A stretch of 64,000 nucleotides of DNA from PRO6 sp035565775 (GTDB lineage: Bacteria > Pseudomonadota > Alphaproteobacteria > Rhizobiales > Xanthobacteraceae). Positions within the stretch are counted from its first letter, which is position 1. Every line of letters begins with the position of its first letter. Positions 53,062 to 63,624 of this stretch are shown here, one piece after another. A program made the position numbers and the translations under genes. The stretch covers positions 682,001-746,000 of the forward strand of contig DATMRW010000021.1 of assembly GCA_035565775.1 (NCBI GenBank), in the 5' to 3' direction. The notes beneath the pieces are model-generated. The model saw only the letters and a list, made by a program, of their open reading frames with translations, searched no databases and was not told where the DNA came from.

Positions 53062-54558
53062 TCAGATCTTTTGATTGTACTCGCCGACTTCGGGATGGGT
53101 GCGCAGCACCGAGTCCATCGCCTCGAACATGTCGCGCATCCGCTGTTCGGAGACCGGGCTCTCGACCACGACCACCAGCTCCGGCTTGTTGGACGATGCC
53201 CGCACAAGGCCCCAGCTGCCGTCCTCGACCGTGACGCGCACGCCGTTGACGGTGACGAGATCGCGGATCGCCTGCCCGGCGACCTTCTCGCCCTTCTGTC
53301 GCATCGACTCGAAATACTTCACCACCTGATCGACGACGCCGTATTTGGCCTCATCGGCGCAGTGCGGCGACATGGTCGGCGACGACCAGGTCTTCGGCAG
53401 TGCGTTCTTGAGATCGGCCATGGTCTTGTCGCCGGCGTGATCCAGCATGTCGCAGACCGCGATCGCCGAGACGAGGCCGTCGTCATAGCCCCGGCCGTAG
53501 GGCGCATTGAAGAAAAAGTGGCCGGACTTCTCGAAGCCCGCCAGCGCGCCGACTTCGTGGGTGCGGCGCTTCATGTAGGAATGGCCGGTCTTCCAGTAGG
53601 TCGTCTCGGCGCCCTGCGCCTGCAGCACCGGATCGGTCACGAACAGGCCGGTCGACTTCACGTCGACCACGAATTTTGCATTCTTGTGCTGCGCCGACAT
53701 GTCCCGCGCCAGCATCACGCCGACCTTGTCGGCAAAAATCTCCTCGCCGGTGTTGTCGACGACGCCGCAGCGATCGCCGTCGCCGTCGAAGCCGAGGCCG
53801 ACATCAGCCTTGTTCTCGAGCACCGCATCACGGATCGCATGGAGCATTTCCATGTCTTCCGGGTTCGGATTGTATTTCGGGAACGTGTGATCAAGCTCGG
53901 TATCGAGCCGCACCACCTCGCAGCCGAGGGCTTCCATCACCTGCGGCGCAAAAGCGCCGGCGGTGCCGTTGCCGCACGCCACCACGACCTTGAGCTTGCG
54001 CTTGAGCTTCGGGCGGTTGGTCAGATCGGCAATGTAGCGGGCCGGGAAGTTTTCGTGGAATTGATAGGAGCCTGCGCCCGAGCGGAAATCGGCATTGAGC
54101 ACGATCTCCTTGAGGCGGGTCATCTCGTCGGGGCCGAAGGTCAGCGGGCGATTGGCCCCCATCTTCACGCCGGTCCAGCCGTTGTCGTTGTGCGAGGCCG
54201 TCACCATCGCGACGCAAGGCACGTCGAGATCGAACTGCGCGAAATAGGCCATCGGCGTCACCGCAAGGCCGATGTCGTGAACCTTGCAGCCCGCCGCCAT
54301 CAGGCCGCTGATCAGGCCGTACTTGATCGAGGCCGAATAGCTGCGGAAGTCGTGCCCGGTGACGATCTCCGGCTTCACGCCCATCTCGGCGATCAAGGTG
54401 CCGAGCCCCATGCCGAGCGCCTGCACCCCCATCAGGTTGATTTCCTTGCCGAACAGCCAGCGCGCGTCATATTCGCGAAAGCCGGTCGCTTTCACCATCG
54501 GCTCGGACTCATAGGCATAGGTGTTCGGGGTCAGGGCCGGTTTGGGCTTCGGAAACAT
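53062..54558 (-). CDS. Phosphomannomutase/phosphoglucomutase
   Basis: The protein has 498 residues. GAGG precedes the ATG reading MFPKPKPALTPN; the frame is open 18 codons further. It belongs to the alpha-D-phosphohexomutase family: FREYDARWLFGKEI at the start, the phosphoserine loop MVTASHNDNGWTG, the metal loop GFDGDGDRCG, and the sugar loop GFEKSGHFFFN (GE-S-H type, with F in place of the first E). It provides mannose-1-P or glucose-1-P for surface polysaccharides and periplasmic glucan. It acts on the same precursor pool as ugd, encoded 3 kb away. Confidence 0.92.
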   Translation of the reverse strand: MFPKPKPALTPNTYAYESEPMVKATGFREYDARWLFGKEINLMGVQALGMGLGTLIAEMGVKPEIVTGHDFRSYSASIKYGLISGLMAAGCKVHDIGLAVTPMAYFAQFDLDVPCVAMVTASHNDNGWTGVKMGANRPLTFGPDEMTRLKEIVLNADFRSGAGSYQFHENFPARYIADLTNRPKLKRKLKVVVACGNGTAGAFAPQVMEALGCEVVRLDTELDHTFPKYNPNPEDMEMLHAIRDAVLENKADVGLGFDGDGDRCGVVDNTGEEIFADKVGVMLARDMSAQHKNAKFVVDVKSTGLFVTDPVLQAQGAETTYWKTGHSYMKRRTHEVGALAGFEKSGHFFFNAPYGRGYDDGLVSAIAVCDMLDHAGDKTMADLKNALPKTWSSPTMSPHCADEAKYGVVDQVVKYFESMRQKGEKVAGQAIRDLVTVNGVRVTVEDGSWGLVRASSNKPELVVVVESPVSEQRMRDMFEAMDSVLRTHPEVGEYNQKI

Positions 54559-54683
54559 GGAGCAGCCTCGTTTGCAAAGAGACGAAGAATTGTTTCCGCA
54601 AGGCATAGCCAATGACGGAACAACGGGAAAGATGGGCGGATTGGTGTGCCGATAAATTACGGCAGTTTTGGTGGCGGCCGGAT

Positions 54684-55196
54684 TTACTGCTCCAGAACCA
54701 GGCGACCCTCGGCGTATTCAAACCGCTTGAGGCGCGACAGGTAGGACAGGCCGAGCAGGTTCTCCGAAAGCGCCCCCTCGGGCAGAACCAGCGCGTCGAC
54801 GTCGTGAACGATAAGCGGCCCGATTTCGAGGGCGGCGAGCTTGGCGCGGGCGGCCTTGACGCTGCCATTGGCAGTCGAGACGTTGACAGTGTAGCTGCCG
54901 CGCGCGGGCGCAATGCCGATCTCGGCGGCCGCGCGCTCGGTCAGGGCGACCACGGTCGCGCCGGTATCGACCATGAAGGTGAGGCGGCGGCCGCTGACCC
55001 GCCCTTCGGCATGGAAATGGCCGCGGCGGTCGCGTGTCAGATGGATGCTGCGGCCGGACGGCTGGGCCCGCTCGATCCGGTTCTCGGTGGAAATGCTGGC
55101 GAAGGCCGGGGTCGAGGCCGTCATATGATCGGCGACCTGGGCCATCAGCAGGCCCAGTCCAATCATGATGCTCGCCAGAATCAGGATGCCACGCAT
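54684..55196 (-). CDS. Retropepsin-like aspartic protease, TIGR02281 family
   Basis: The protein has 170 residues. An N-terminal membrane segment (GILILASIMIGLGLLMAQVA) anchors it. The catalytic motif is VDTGATVVALTERAAAEIG, with the flap-like VNVSTANGSVKAARAKLAAL, and the end LLGLSYLSRLKRFEYAEGRL is conserved. A single catalytic Asp means it works as a dimer, probably in the periplasm. The substrate is unknown. Confidence 0.88.
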   Translation of the reverse strand: MRGILILASIMIGLGLLMAQVADHMTASTPAFASISTENRIERAQPSGRSIHLTRDRRGHFHAEGRVSGRRLTFMVDTGATVVALTERAAAEIGIAPARGSYTVNVSTANGSVKAARAKLAALEIGPLIVHDVDALVLPEGALSENLLGLSYLSRLKRFEYAEGRLVLEQ

Positions 55197-55336
55197 ACGC
55201 CTACCACGCTTGCTTGCCGATCCGCGCCCGTGATCGTTGCATGAGCTGTCAGCGAAGCGGCCAAGCCGTTCGGCAATTTCTGCGATTAGCGTGAGGGAAT
55301 AGTTAATGCCGGCTGCATTTACTGCCGGCAGAATGA

Positions 55337-57820
55337 TCAGGTGCCGCGCGGCTTGGCCCGCCGGGTCGGCAACGCCGCGGCCGGATCTTCAGGCCAGGGA
55401 TGACGCGGATAGCGGCCGCGAAGGTCGCTGCGGACATCCGCATAGCTGCCGCGCCAGAACCCCGGCAGGTCGCGCGTTACCTGCACCGGGCGATGCGCCG
55501 GCGACAACAGCTCCAGCACCAGCGGCACCGCGCCGCCGGCGACCGAGGGATGGCTGGTCAGGCCGAACAATTCCTGCATCCGCACGGCGATCGTCGGCCC
55601 CTGCGCCGCCTCATAGTCGATCGCCAGCATCGTGCCGGTCGGCGCCTCGAAATGGGTCGGCGCCTCGCGCTCCATCCGCGCCCGCAGGTCCCACGGCAGC
55701 AGCGCCATGACCGCGTCGGACAGATCCCCGGCCGAAATGTCGCCAAGCGAAACCTTGCCGAACAGCATCGGCTCCAGCCAGGTCTCTCGCGCCGCGATCA
55801 GGCCGGCGTCGGACAGGTCCGGCCAGTCGCCTCCCTCCCCCGCCGCGGCGCGCAGAAACATCACGCGCCCGCGCCACTGCGTCAGCGCCTTCGACCACGG
55901 CAGGCGGTGCAGGCCGGCAGCGATCAGGCCGTCGGCAAGCACCCCCGCGCTCTCGCCGGACGGCGTGAGCTGCTGCGGCTTCTCGGCGAGGGTGATTGCG
56001 TGAAGCCGGGTCTTGCGCCGCGCGCGCAGCGCCATCGCGGCGCGGTCGAACGTCACCTCATCGGCGGTTTCGATCTCGCCGGCAAAGCGCTCCTCGATTT
56101 CCGCCTGCGTCAGCGGCGCCGCCAGCAGGATGCGGCCCTGCGCGGCAGTCCCGGTCAACTCCCCGACAGCCAAAAATGGTGCCCGCGCCAGCGCCGACGC
56201 CCGGTCGATGGCGGCGCCGCGGCCGTTCGCGAGCACGAAACTGCCGTCGCCGCGGTTTTTCGCCACCCGGTCCGGAAAGGCGAGCGCCAGGATCGCGCCG
56301 GTCGACAACGGCGCATCGATCAGGGGGGCGCCCTCGGCCTTCGCGACCTGCTCGGCCCAGCGGGCTGCGGCCTGCCGCGCGCTCATCGCCCGCGGCGAGC
56401 GATCGCGGCGAAAGCCGTCGAGCCGGGCGTCGAGATCGGCCCCGTCGCCGCCAAGCCCGCGCTCGGTGAGCACTGCCGCGATCCATGCCGCCTCCTCGCC
56501 CATGCCCTCGCGATGGGCATCGACGATCATGCGGGCGAGGCGGGGCGGCAGCGCCAGCGCGCGCAGGCTGACGCCCTCCTGGGTGATCCAGCCGCCGTCA
56601 TCGAGCGCGCCGAGGTCGCGCAGCAGCGCGCGGGCCTCGTTCAGGGCCGGAGCGGGCGGCGGATCGAGAAAGGCGAGCGTCGCGGGGTCATAGACGCCCC
56701 ATTGCGCCAGATCGAGCACCAGCGAGGACAGGTCCGCGGCGAGAATTTCCGGCTGGGAGAACGCTTCCAGCGCCGCCGTCTGCGGCTCGTCCCACAGCCG
56801 GTAGCAGACGCCCGGCTCGGTGCGCCCGGCGCGGCCCCGGCGCTGATCGACCGCCGCCCTTGAGGCCCGCACTGTTTCCAGCCGGGTCAGGCCGATGTCC
56901 GGCTCATAGCGCGGCACCCGCGACAGCCCGCTGTCGACCACGATCCGCACCCCCTCGATGGTCAGCGAGGTCTCGGCGATCGAGGTCGCCAGCACGACCT
57001 TGCGCTTTCCGGCCGGCGGCTTGGCAATCGCGCGATCCTGCACGGCGGCATCGAGCGCGCCGAACAGCGCGACAACCTCGGTCGACGGATCATGGAGGCG
57101 CTCGGCCAGCAGCGTCTCGACACGGCGGATCTCGCCCGCGCCCGGCAGGAAGGCCAGCACCGACCCGCTGTCCGCGCGCAAGGCAGCGGCGATGGCATCC
57201 GCCATCTGCCGCTCCATCGGCACGTCCGGCTTGCGGCCGAGATAGCGGGTTTCGACCGGAAAGGCCCGGCCTTCGCTCGCCACCACCGGCGCCTCGCCCA
57301 GCAGGCGGGCAACGCGGGCGCCGTCGAGGGTCGCCGACATCACCAGAATGCGAAGGTCCTCGCGCAGCCCGGTCTGGGCGTCGCGCGTCAGCGCAAGGCC
57401 GAGATCGGCATCGAGGGAGCGCTCGTGAAACTCGTCGAACAGGACGGCGGCGACGCCCTTCAGCTCAGGATCGTCGAGCACAAGGCGGGTGAATATGCCC
57501 TCGGTGACGACCTCGATCCGCGTCCGGCGCGATACCTTGCTGCCGAAGCGGACGCGATAGCCCACCGTCTCGCCGACGTTTTCGCCCAGCGTCTGCGCCA
57601 TCCGCGCCGCGGCGGCCCGCGCCGCGATCCGGCGCGGCTCCAGCATCAGGATTTTCTTGCCGGCGACCCATGGCTCGTCGAGCAGCGCCAGCGGCACCCG
57701 CGTCGTCTTGCCCGCGCCAGGCGGGGCGACGAGGACGGCGGCGCTATGGTCCGCAAGCGTCCGGCACAGGTCGCCGAGAACGGCGTCGATCGGCAGCGCT
57801 GCGCCGAGATCGCGTGTCAC
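55337..57820 (-). CDS. hrpB: ATP-dependent helicase HrpB
   Basis: The protein has 827 residues, of normal HrpB size, from a GTG start. Walker A APPGAGKTTRVPL, motif II DEFHERSLDAD, the SAT motif MSATLDG, motif V-VI text VLATSIAETSLTIEGV and DQRRGRAGRTEPGVCYRLW identify a DEAH helicase. The C-terminal HrpB domain (RPVQVTRDLPGFWRGSYADV) is intact. The role in bacteria is not well defined, with DNA or RNA unwinding possible. Its start is three bases after the ugd stop. Confidence 0.95.
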   Translation of the reverse strand: MTRDLGAALPIDAVLGDLCRTLADHSAAVLVAPPGAGKTTRVPLALLDEPWVAGKKILMLEPRRIAARAAAARMAQTLGENVGETVGYRVRFGSKVSRRTRIEVVTEGIFTRLVLDDPELKGVAAVLFDEFHERSLDADLGLALTRDAQTGLREDLRILVMSATLDGARVARLLGEAPVVASEGRAFPVETRYLGRKPDVPMERQMADAIAAALRADSGSVLAFLPGAGEIRRVETLLAERLHDPSTEVVALFGALDAAVQDRAIAKPPAGKRKVVLATSIAETSLTIEGVRIVVDSGLSRVPRYEPDIGLTRLETVRASRAAVDQRRGRAGRTEPGVCYRLWDEPQTAALEAFSQPEILAADLSSLVLDLAQWGVYDPATLAFLDPPPAPALNEARALLRDLGALDDGGWITQEGVSLRALALPPRLARMIVDAHREGMGEEAAWIAAVLTERGLGGDGADLDARLDGFRRDRSPRAMSARQAAARWAEQVAKAEGAPLIDAPLSTGAILALAFPDRVAKNRGDGSFVLANGRGAAIDRASALARAPFLAVGELTGTAAQGRILLAAPLTQAEIEERFAGEIETADEVTFDRAAMALRARRKTRLHAITLAEKPQQLTPSGESAGVLADGLIAAGLHRLPWSKALTQWRGRVMFLRAAAGEGGDWPDLSDAGLIAARETWLEPMLFGKVSLGDISAGDLSDAVMALLPWDLRARMEREAPTHFEAPTGTMLAIDYEAAQGPTIAVRMQELFGLTSHPSVAGGAVPLVLELLSPAHRPVQVTRDLPGFWRGSYADVRSDLRGRYPRHPWPEDPAAALPTRRAKPRGT

Positions 57821-57823
57821 CCG

Positions 57824-59143
57824 CTATCTGTCCTTGTTGGCGCCCCGGCCGACGCTCTCATAGGCGAAGCCGCGCGCGGCCATCTCGTCGGCGCGGTAGA
57901 CATTGCGCAGATCGACCATGATCGGCGAGCGCATCACCGCCTTGATCCGCGACAGATCGAGGGCGCGGAACTGCTCCCATTCGGTCACGAGCACGAGCGC
58001 ATCGGCGTCGCGGGCACAGTCATAGGCACTGTCGCAATAATAGATCGCGGGCAGTTCGAGTTTCGCCTGTTCCATGCCGACGGGATCGAACGCGCGCACC
58101 AGCGCGCCCTGATCGAGCAGCGCCGTGATCAGCGGGATCGACGGCGCTTCGCGCATGTCGTCGGTGTTCGGCTTGAAGGTGAGGCCGAGCACGCCGATGG
58201 TCTTGCCCCGCAACTCGCCGCCGAGCGCCGCGGCGACCTTGCGCGCCATCGCCCGCTTGCGCGTCTCGTTGACCGACAGCACGGCTTCCACGACGCGCAA
58301 CTGCACGTCGTAATCGCGCGCGGTCTGCATCAAAGCGCGGGTATCCTTGGGAAAGCACGAGCCGCCGAAGCCCGGCCCGGCGTTCAAAAATTTCGGGCCG
58401 ATCCGGTTATCAAGGCCGATGCCGCGCGCCACTTCCTGCACGTCCGCCCCCACCTTCTCGGCGAGATCGGCGATCTCGTTGATGAAGGTGATCTTGGTCG
58501 CGAGAAACGCGTTGGCGGCATACTTGATCAGCTCGGCGGTGCGGCGGTCGGTGAACATGATCGGCGCGCGATTGAGATACAGCGGCCGATACAGTTCCTC
58601 GATCACCTTGCGCGCGCGGTCGTCCTCGATGCCGACGACGATGCGGTCGGGATGCTTGAAGTCGCGGATCGCCGCGCCCTCGCGCAAGAACTCGGGATTG
58701 GAGGCGACCGCGACGTCGATCGCCGGATTGACCTCGCGGATCAGCCGCTCGACCTCGTCGCCGGTGCCAACCGGAACCGTCGATTTGGTGATGACCACCG
58801 TAAAGCCCTGCGCCGCGGCGGCAATCTCGCGTGCCACCGCCCGGACATAGGAGAGGTCGGCATGGCCATCGCCGCGCCGCGACGGCGTGCCGACGGCGAT
58901 GAACACCGCGTCGGAACTGGCCACGGCTTCGGCCAGCTCAGTCACGAAGCTCAGCCGTCCGGCCTCCACGTTGGTGGCGACCAGCGCATCGAGACCCGGC
59001 TCGAAGATCGGGATCTCGCCGCGGCGCAGTGCCGCGATCTTGCCAGTGTCATTGTCGACGCATGTGACCTGATGGCCGAAATCTGCGAAACAGGCACCGG
59101 ACACGAGCCCGACGTAGCCCGTCCCAATCATGGCAATACGCAT
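57824..59143 (-). CDS. UDP-glucose 6-dehydrogenase
   Basis: The enzyme makes UDP-glucuronate from UDP-glucose with two NAD. The protein has 439 residues. MRIAMIGTGYVGLVSGACFA holds the NAD site. PEFLREGAAIRDF and the active-site Cys in GPGFGGSCFPKDTRAL are typical, as is VLGLTFKPNTDDMREAPS for the UDP-binding domain. The product feeds surface polysaccharide synthesis. hrpB follows after three bases; the divergent gene upstream is an acyltransferase, which could decorate the same polymer. Confidence 0.96.
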   Translation of the reverse strand: MRIAMIGTGYVGLVSGACFADFGHQVTCVDNDTGKIAALRRGEIPIFEPGLDALVATNVEAGRLSFVTELAEAVASSDAVFIAVGTPSRRGDGHADLSYVRAVAREIAAAAQGFTVVITKSTVPVGTGDEVERLIREVNPAIDVAVASNPEFLREGAAIRDFKHPDRIVVGIEDDRARKVIEELYRPLYLNRAPIMFTDRRTAELIKYAANAFLATKITFINEIADLAEKVGADVQEVARGIGLDNRIGPKFLNAGPGFGGSCFPKDTRALMQTARDYDVQLRVVEAVLSVNETRKRAMARKVAAALGGELRGKTIGVLGLTFKPNTDDMREAPSIPLITALLDQGALVRAFDPVGMEQAKLELPAIYYCDSAYDCARDADALVLVTEWEQFRALDLSRIKAVMRSPIMVDLRNVYRADEMAARGFAYESVGRGANKDR

Positions 59144-59350
59144 CGAATCGTCTGCTTACTGGAGAACAAGGGGAGATCTGATAGCCCGCGTCTCTTACCC
59201 GGTTTTCCACCCCAATGGAACATGAAGGGCCGAATTGCAGCCCCGCGGATGGCCGGATGGCACGCGATTTGTTGGAACTCTCCCGAAATCCGCTACCCTG
59301 CCGGCAATGATGGCGATTGATGACCGCAATGCGCGCAAAACGGGACAACA

Positions 59351-60406
59351 ATGCATCAAGCTGAAGCAACCATCGCCCCTCATGCCCCGGCCGACCGGAT
59401 CGACTGGGTCGACTACGCCAAGGGCATCTGCATCATTCTCGTGGTGATGATGCACTCGGTGCTGGGGGTGGAGGCGGCGGCCGGGCAGACGGGTTTCATG
59501 CACGCCGTCGTCGAATTCGCCAAGCCGTTCCGGATGCCCGACTTTTTCCTTCTGTCGGGCCTTTTCCTCGCGCGCGTCATCGACCGGGACTGGCGGACCT
59601 ATCTCGACCGCAAGCTCGTGCATTTCGCCTATTTCTACGCGCTGTGGGTCACGATCCAGTTTGCCTTCAAAGCCCCGATGCTGGCCGGCGAGCACGGCTG
59701 GGCGCAGGTCGGCTGGCTTTACCTGCTGGCCTACGTCGAGCCGTTCGGAACCCTGTGGTTCATCTATCTGCTGCCGATCTTTTTCGTGGTCATCAAGCTG
59801 ACGCGCTGGGTCCCTCCGGTGCTGGTCTTCGTCGTTGCCGCGCTGCTTGAATCGCTCGGAATCAAGACCGGCTGGACGGTCATCGACGAGTTCGCTGCGC
59901 GTTTTGTCTACATCTACACAGGCTACATCCTCGCCGATCAGATTTTTGCCTTTGCCGCCAATGTTCGGCAGCGGACGGGTCGGGCGCTGGCCGGCATCGC
60001 CGCATGGGCCCTGATCAATGCCATCGCGGTCCATTCCGGCCTTGCGGAATGGCCGATGATGTCGCTGGTGTTCGGCTTTGCCGGCGCCGCGGCGATTGTC
60101 GCAACCGGGGTCCTGCTCAGCCGCCTGCACTGGTTCGACGCCCTGCGCTATTGCGGCGAGCATTCCATCGTCATCTATCTGGCGTTCTTTCTGCCGATGG
60201 CGGCCTCGCGCGTGGCGCTGCTGAAAACCGGGGTGATCAGCGACATCGGCACCGTGTCGGCGCTCGTAACCATCATCGGTGTCGTCGGCGCGCTGGCGAT
60301 CTGGTGGACGGTGCGCCGCACGCCGGCGCGTTTCCTGTTCGAGCGGCCGGCCCGGTTCTGGATCGCCCCGCGCAAGGCGCCGGGGCGGCTGCAGGCTGCC
60401 GAATAG
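59351..60406 (+). CDS. Acyltransferase_3/YcfT-type integral membrane protein
   Basis: The protein has 351 residues with nine or ten membrane segments. RIDWVDYAKGICIILVVMMH holds the conserved His of the acyltransferase 3 family, and DFFLLSGLFLARVID follows it. The enzyme would transfer an acyl group to a membrane-exposed carbohydrate. Divergent from ugd across 207 bases and 76 bases before polA. Substrate unknown. Confidence 0.87.
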   Translation: MHQAEATIAPHAPADRIDWVDYAKGICIILVVMMHSVLGVEAAAGQTGFMHAVVEFAKPFRMPDFFLLSGLFLARVIDRDWRTYLDRKLVHFAYFYALWVTIQFAFKAPMLAGEHGWAQVGWLYLLAYVEPFGTLWFIYLLPIFFVVIKLTRWVPPVLVFVVAALLESLGIKTGWTVIDEFAARFVYIYTGYILADQIFAFAANVRQRTGRALAGIAAWALINAIAVHSGLAEWPMMSLVFGFAGAAAIVATGVLLSRLHWFDALRYCGEHSIVIYLAFFLPMAASRVALLKTGVISDIGTVSALVTIIGVVGALAIWWTVRRTPARFLFERPARFWIAPRKAPGRLQAAE

Positions 60407-60482
60407 GCGCCGCCCAAAGAATCCCGTGCGCCATGCGCGGGCAACGGGTGCCTTTTGCGGCAAAAATCCCTACATTGCCGCC

Positions 60483-63449
60483 ATGTCAAAACAGCCCTCC
60501 GATATCGCCGCGCCTTCCGCCACGCCCCGCCCCGCCGCTTCGGGCGACCACATCTTCCTGGTCGATGGCTCGGGCTACATTTTCCGCGCCTACCACGCGC
60601 TGCCGCCGCTGAACCGCAAATCCGACGGATTGCAGGTCAATGCAGTGCTCGGCTTCTGCAATATGCTGTGGAAGCTGCTGCGTGAAATGCCGGCGGACGA
60701 CCGCCCGACGCACCTCGCGGTTGTTTTCGACAAATCGGAAATCACGTTCCGGAACAAGCTCTACCCGGACTACAAGGCCCACCGGCCGCCCGCGCCGGAC
60801 GAGCTGATCCCGCAATTTTCGCTGATCCGCGAGGCGGTGCAGGCGTTCGACCTGCCCTGCATCGAGCAGAGCGGCTTCGAGGCCGATGACCTGATCGCGA
60901 CCTATGTCCGCCAGGCCTGCGAGCGCGGCGCCCGCGCCACCATCGTCTCCTCGGACAAGGACCTGATGCAGCTCGTCAGTGACTGCGTCGAAATGTACGA
61001 CACGATGAAGGACCGCCGCCTCGGCGTGCCCGAGGTGATCGAGCGCTTCGGCGTGCCGCCAAACCGCGTCATCGACGTTCAGGCGCTGGCCGGCGATTCC
61101 GTCGACAACGTACCAGGCGTTCCGGGCATCGGCGTCAAAACCGCGGCCCAGCTCATCACCGAATATGGCGATCTGGAAACGCTGCTCGCCCGCGCCGGCG
61201 AGATCAAGCAGCCGAAACGCCGCGAGGCACTTCTCACCAACGCCGAGAAGGCGCGCGTCTCCTATCAGCTCGTCCGCCTCGACGATCACGTCGATCTCGA
61301 AGTTCCGCTCGACGACCTCGCGGTCCATGAGCCGGACGCGCGCAAGCTGATCGCTTTCCTCAAGGCGATGGAGTTCACCACGCTCACCCGGCGTGTCGCC
61401 GAATATTCCGAGATCAACCCATCCGAGATCGCACCCGACAGCCGGCTCGCGAGCCAGCCGGCGGCCGCCCCGCAGGCGGCGGCACCGGCCGGCGCGCCCG
61501 TCGCCGGCGGCAGCGCCGCGGCCAACGATCCGGCCGCGCTCCTGACGCCGCACAATCTTGCGGCCTACCGCGCCAGCACCGCCCCTACGCTGCCATTCGA
61601 CCGCAGCCGCTATGCAACGGTGCGCACTGCGGCACAGCTCAAGGACTGGATTGCGCGAGCCTATGAGAGTGGACACGTCGCGATAGATGCCGAGACGAGC
61701 AGCCTCGACGCGATGCAGGCCGAGCTCTGCGGCCTCTCGCTCGCCGTCGACGCGAACGCGGCCTGCTACATCCCGCTGTCGCACAAGCAAAGCGGCGGCG
61801 GCGACGGCCTGTTCGCCGCCGGCCTTGCGCCCGACCAGATCGACGCGCGCGAGGCAATGGCGCTGCTCAAGCCGATGCTCGAGGACGCCGGCCTGCTCAA
61901 GATCGGGCATAATCTGAAGTTCGACGCGCTGATGTTTGCCCAGCACGGCATCACGCTTCGCGCCATCGACGACGTGATGTTGATGTCCTACGTGCTCGAT
62001 GCCGGACGCAGCAGCCACGGCATGGCGTCGCTCGCCGAAAAATGGCTGAGCCACAAGGCGCTGTCCTATTCGGCGCTGGTCGGCAGCGGCAAGAGCCAGC
62101 AGCTCTTCGACCAGATCCCGGTCGAGCAGGCGAGCGAATACGCGTCCGAGCGCGCCGACATCACGCTGCGGCTGTGGCAGGTGCTCAAGCCCCGCCTGGT
62201 CGCAGAGCGCATGATGACGGTCTACGAGACGCTGGAGCGCCCGCTGGTCGCGACGCTCGCGCGCATGGAGCGCCGCGGCATCTCGATCGACCGCCAGATG
62301 CTGTCGCGCCTGTCCGGCGAGTTCGCCCAGATCGCCGCGCGCGTCGAGGCGGAAATCCAGACGCTTGCCGGCGAGCCGGTCAATCCGGGCAGCCCCAAGC
62401 AGCTTGGCGACATCATGTTCGGCAAGATGCAGTTGCCCGGCGGCAGCAAGACCAAGACCGGCGCATGGTCGACCTCGGCACAACTGCTCGACGAGCTCGC
62501 CGAAGCCGGCCACGAATTCCCGAAACGCATTCTGGAATGGCGGCAGGTCTCGAAGCTGAAGTCGACCTACACCGACGCGCTGCCGAACTTCGTCGATCCG
62601 CAGACCCACCGCGTCCATACCCGCTACGCGCTCGCGGCCACCACCACCGGGCGGCTGTCGTCATCCGAGCCGAACCTGCAGAATATTCCGGTGCGCACCG
62701 AGGATGGCCGCAAGATCCGCCGCGCTTTCGTCGCCTCCGAAGGCCACAAGCTGGTCTCCGCCGACTATTCGCAGATCGAACTGCGCCTCCTTGCCGAGAT
62801 CGCCAACATCCCGGCGCTGCGCCAGGCATTCAAGGACAAGCTCGACATTCACGCGATGACGGCTTCGGAAATGTTCGGCGTGCCGATCGAAGGCATGCCC
62901 GGCGAAGTGCGCCGGCGCGCCAAGGCGATCAACTTCGGCATCATCTACGGCATCTCGGCGTTCGGTCTGGCCAATCAACTCGGCATCCCGCGCGAGGAAG
63001 CCAGCGCCTACATCAAGAAGTATTTTGAGCGCTTCCCCGGCATCCGCACCTACATGGACGAGACGCGCGAACTCTGCCGCGCGCGCGGCTATGTCGAAAC
63101 GCTGTTCGGCCGCAAGTGTCACTATCCCGATATCAAGGCGAGCAATGCTTCGATCCGCTCCTTCAACGAGCGCGCCGCGATCAATGCGCGCCTGCAGGGC
63201 ACCGCGGCCGACATCATCCGCCGCGCCATGGTGCGCATGGACGATGCGCTGGCGGAAAACAAACTGTCGGCGCGGATGCTGCTTCAGGTTCACGACGAAC
63301 TGGTCTTCGAAGTGCCGGACGACGAGGTCGAGGCCACGCTGCCGGTGGTGCAGCAGGTGATGGAGAACGCGCCGTTCCCCGGCGTCGTGCTGTCGGTGCC
63401 GCTGCATGTCGATGCCCGTGCCGCCGACAACTGGGACGAGGCACACTGA
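60483..63449 (+). CDS. polA: DNA polymerase I
   Basis: The protein has 988 residues. The 5'-nuclease domain (about 1-310) has FLVDGSGYIFRAYHAL, SGFEADDLIATYVRQA and GVPGIGVKTAAQLI. A Pro/Ala-rich linker follows (SRLASQPAAAPQAAAPAGAP, about residue 325). The 3'-5' exonuclease domain keeps its carboxylates: VAIDAETSSL, GHNLKFDALM and YASERADITL, so proofreading is probably active. The polymerase domain has SADYSQIELRLLAEIA, RRRAKAINFGIIYGISAFGL and LQVHDELVFEVP. The frame is open upstream, but MSKQPSDI is the family start. The long open frame on the other strand is a shadow. Confidence 0.97.
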   Translation: MSKQPSDIAAPSATPRPAASGDHIFLVDGSGYIFRAYHALPPLNRKSDGLQVNAVLGFCNMLWKLLREMPADDRPTHLAVVFDKSEITFRNKLYPDYKAHRPPAPDELIPQFSLIREAVQAFDLPCIEQSGFEADDLIATYVRQACERGARATIVSSDKDLMQLVSDCVEMYDTMKDRRLGVPEVIERFGVPPNRVIDVQALAGDSVDNVPGVPGIGVKTAAQLITEYGDLETLLARAGEIKQPKRREALLTNAEKARVSYQLVRLDDHVDLEVPLDDLAVHEPDARKLIAFLKAMEFTTLTRRVAEYSEINPSEIAPDSRLASQPAAAPQAAAPAGAPVAGGSAAANDPAALLTPHNLAAYRASTAPTLPFDRSRYATVRTAAQLKDWIARAYESGHVAIDAETSSLDAMQAELCGLSLAVDANAACYIPLSHKQSGGGDGLFAAGLAPDQIDAREAMALLKPMLEDAGLLKIGHNLKFDALMFAQHGITLRAIDDVMLMSYVLDAGRSSHGMASLAEKWLSHKALSYSALVGSGKSQQLFDQIPVEQASEYASERADITLRLWQVLKPRLVAERMMTVYETLERPLVATLARMERRGISIDRQMLSRLSGEFAQIAARVEAEIQTLAGEPVNPGSPKQLGDIMFGKMQLPGGSKTKTGAWSTSAQLLDELAEAGHEFPKRILEWRQVSKLKSTYTDALPNFVDPQTHRVHTRYALAATTTGRLSSSEPNLQNIPVRTEDGRKIRRAFVASEGHKLVSADYSQIELRLLAEIANIPALRQAFKDKLDIHAMTASEMFGVPIEGMPGEVRRRAKAINFGIIYGISAFGLANQLGIPREEASAYIKKYFERFPGIRTYMDETRELCRARGYVETLFGRKCHYPDIKASNASIRSFNERAAINARLQGTAADIIRRAMVRMDDALAENKLSARMLLQVHDELVFEVPDDEVEATLPVVQQVMENAPFPGVVLSVPLHVDARAADNWDEAH

Positions 63450-63624
63450 TCGCCACCCACTGCATCGCGTCCGGGGCCTTCGGGAACCTCGGCAACTCGC
63501 CGCGATTAGGAAAGGGACCATCCGCAGATTAGCAAACCCACCGCGCAAGACGACGGCTCTTCAACCTCTCGCTGGACTTGCCTCGGCCACACTGCGACGA
63601 TCTGATGAAAGGGCAATACCGATC

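Noticed and set aside
55300..55330. GCCGGC repeats that could form a terminator upstream of the hrpB stop
   Set aside because: The stem is six pairs with a ten-base loop and no T run in the minus direction after the gene.
60486..62618. A 710-codon open frame on the minus strand
   Set aside because: It is antisense to polA, which has all polymerase motifs; the product has no domain.
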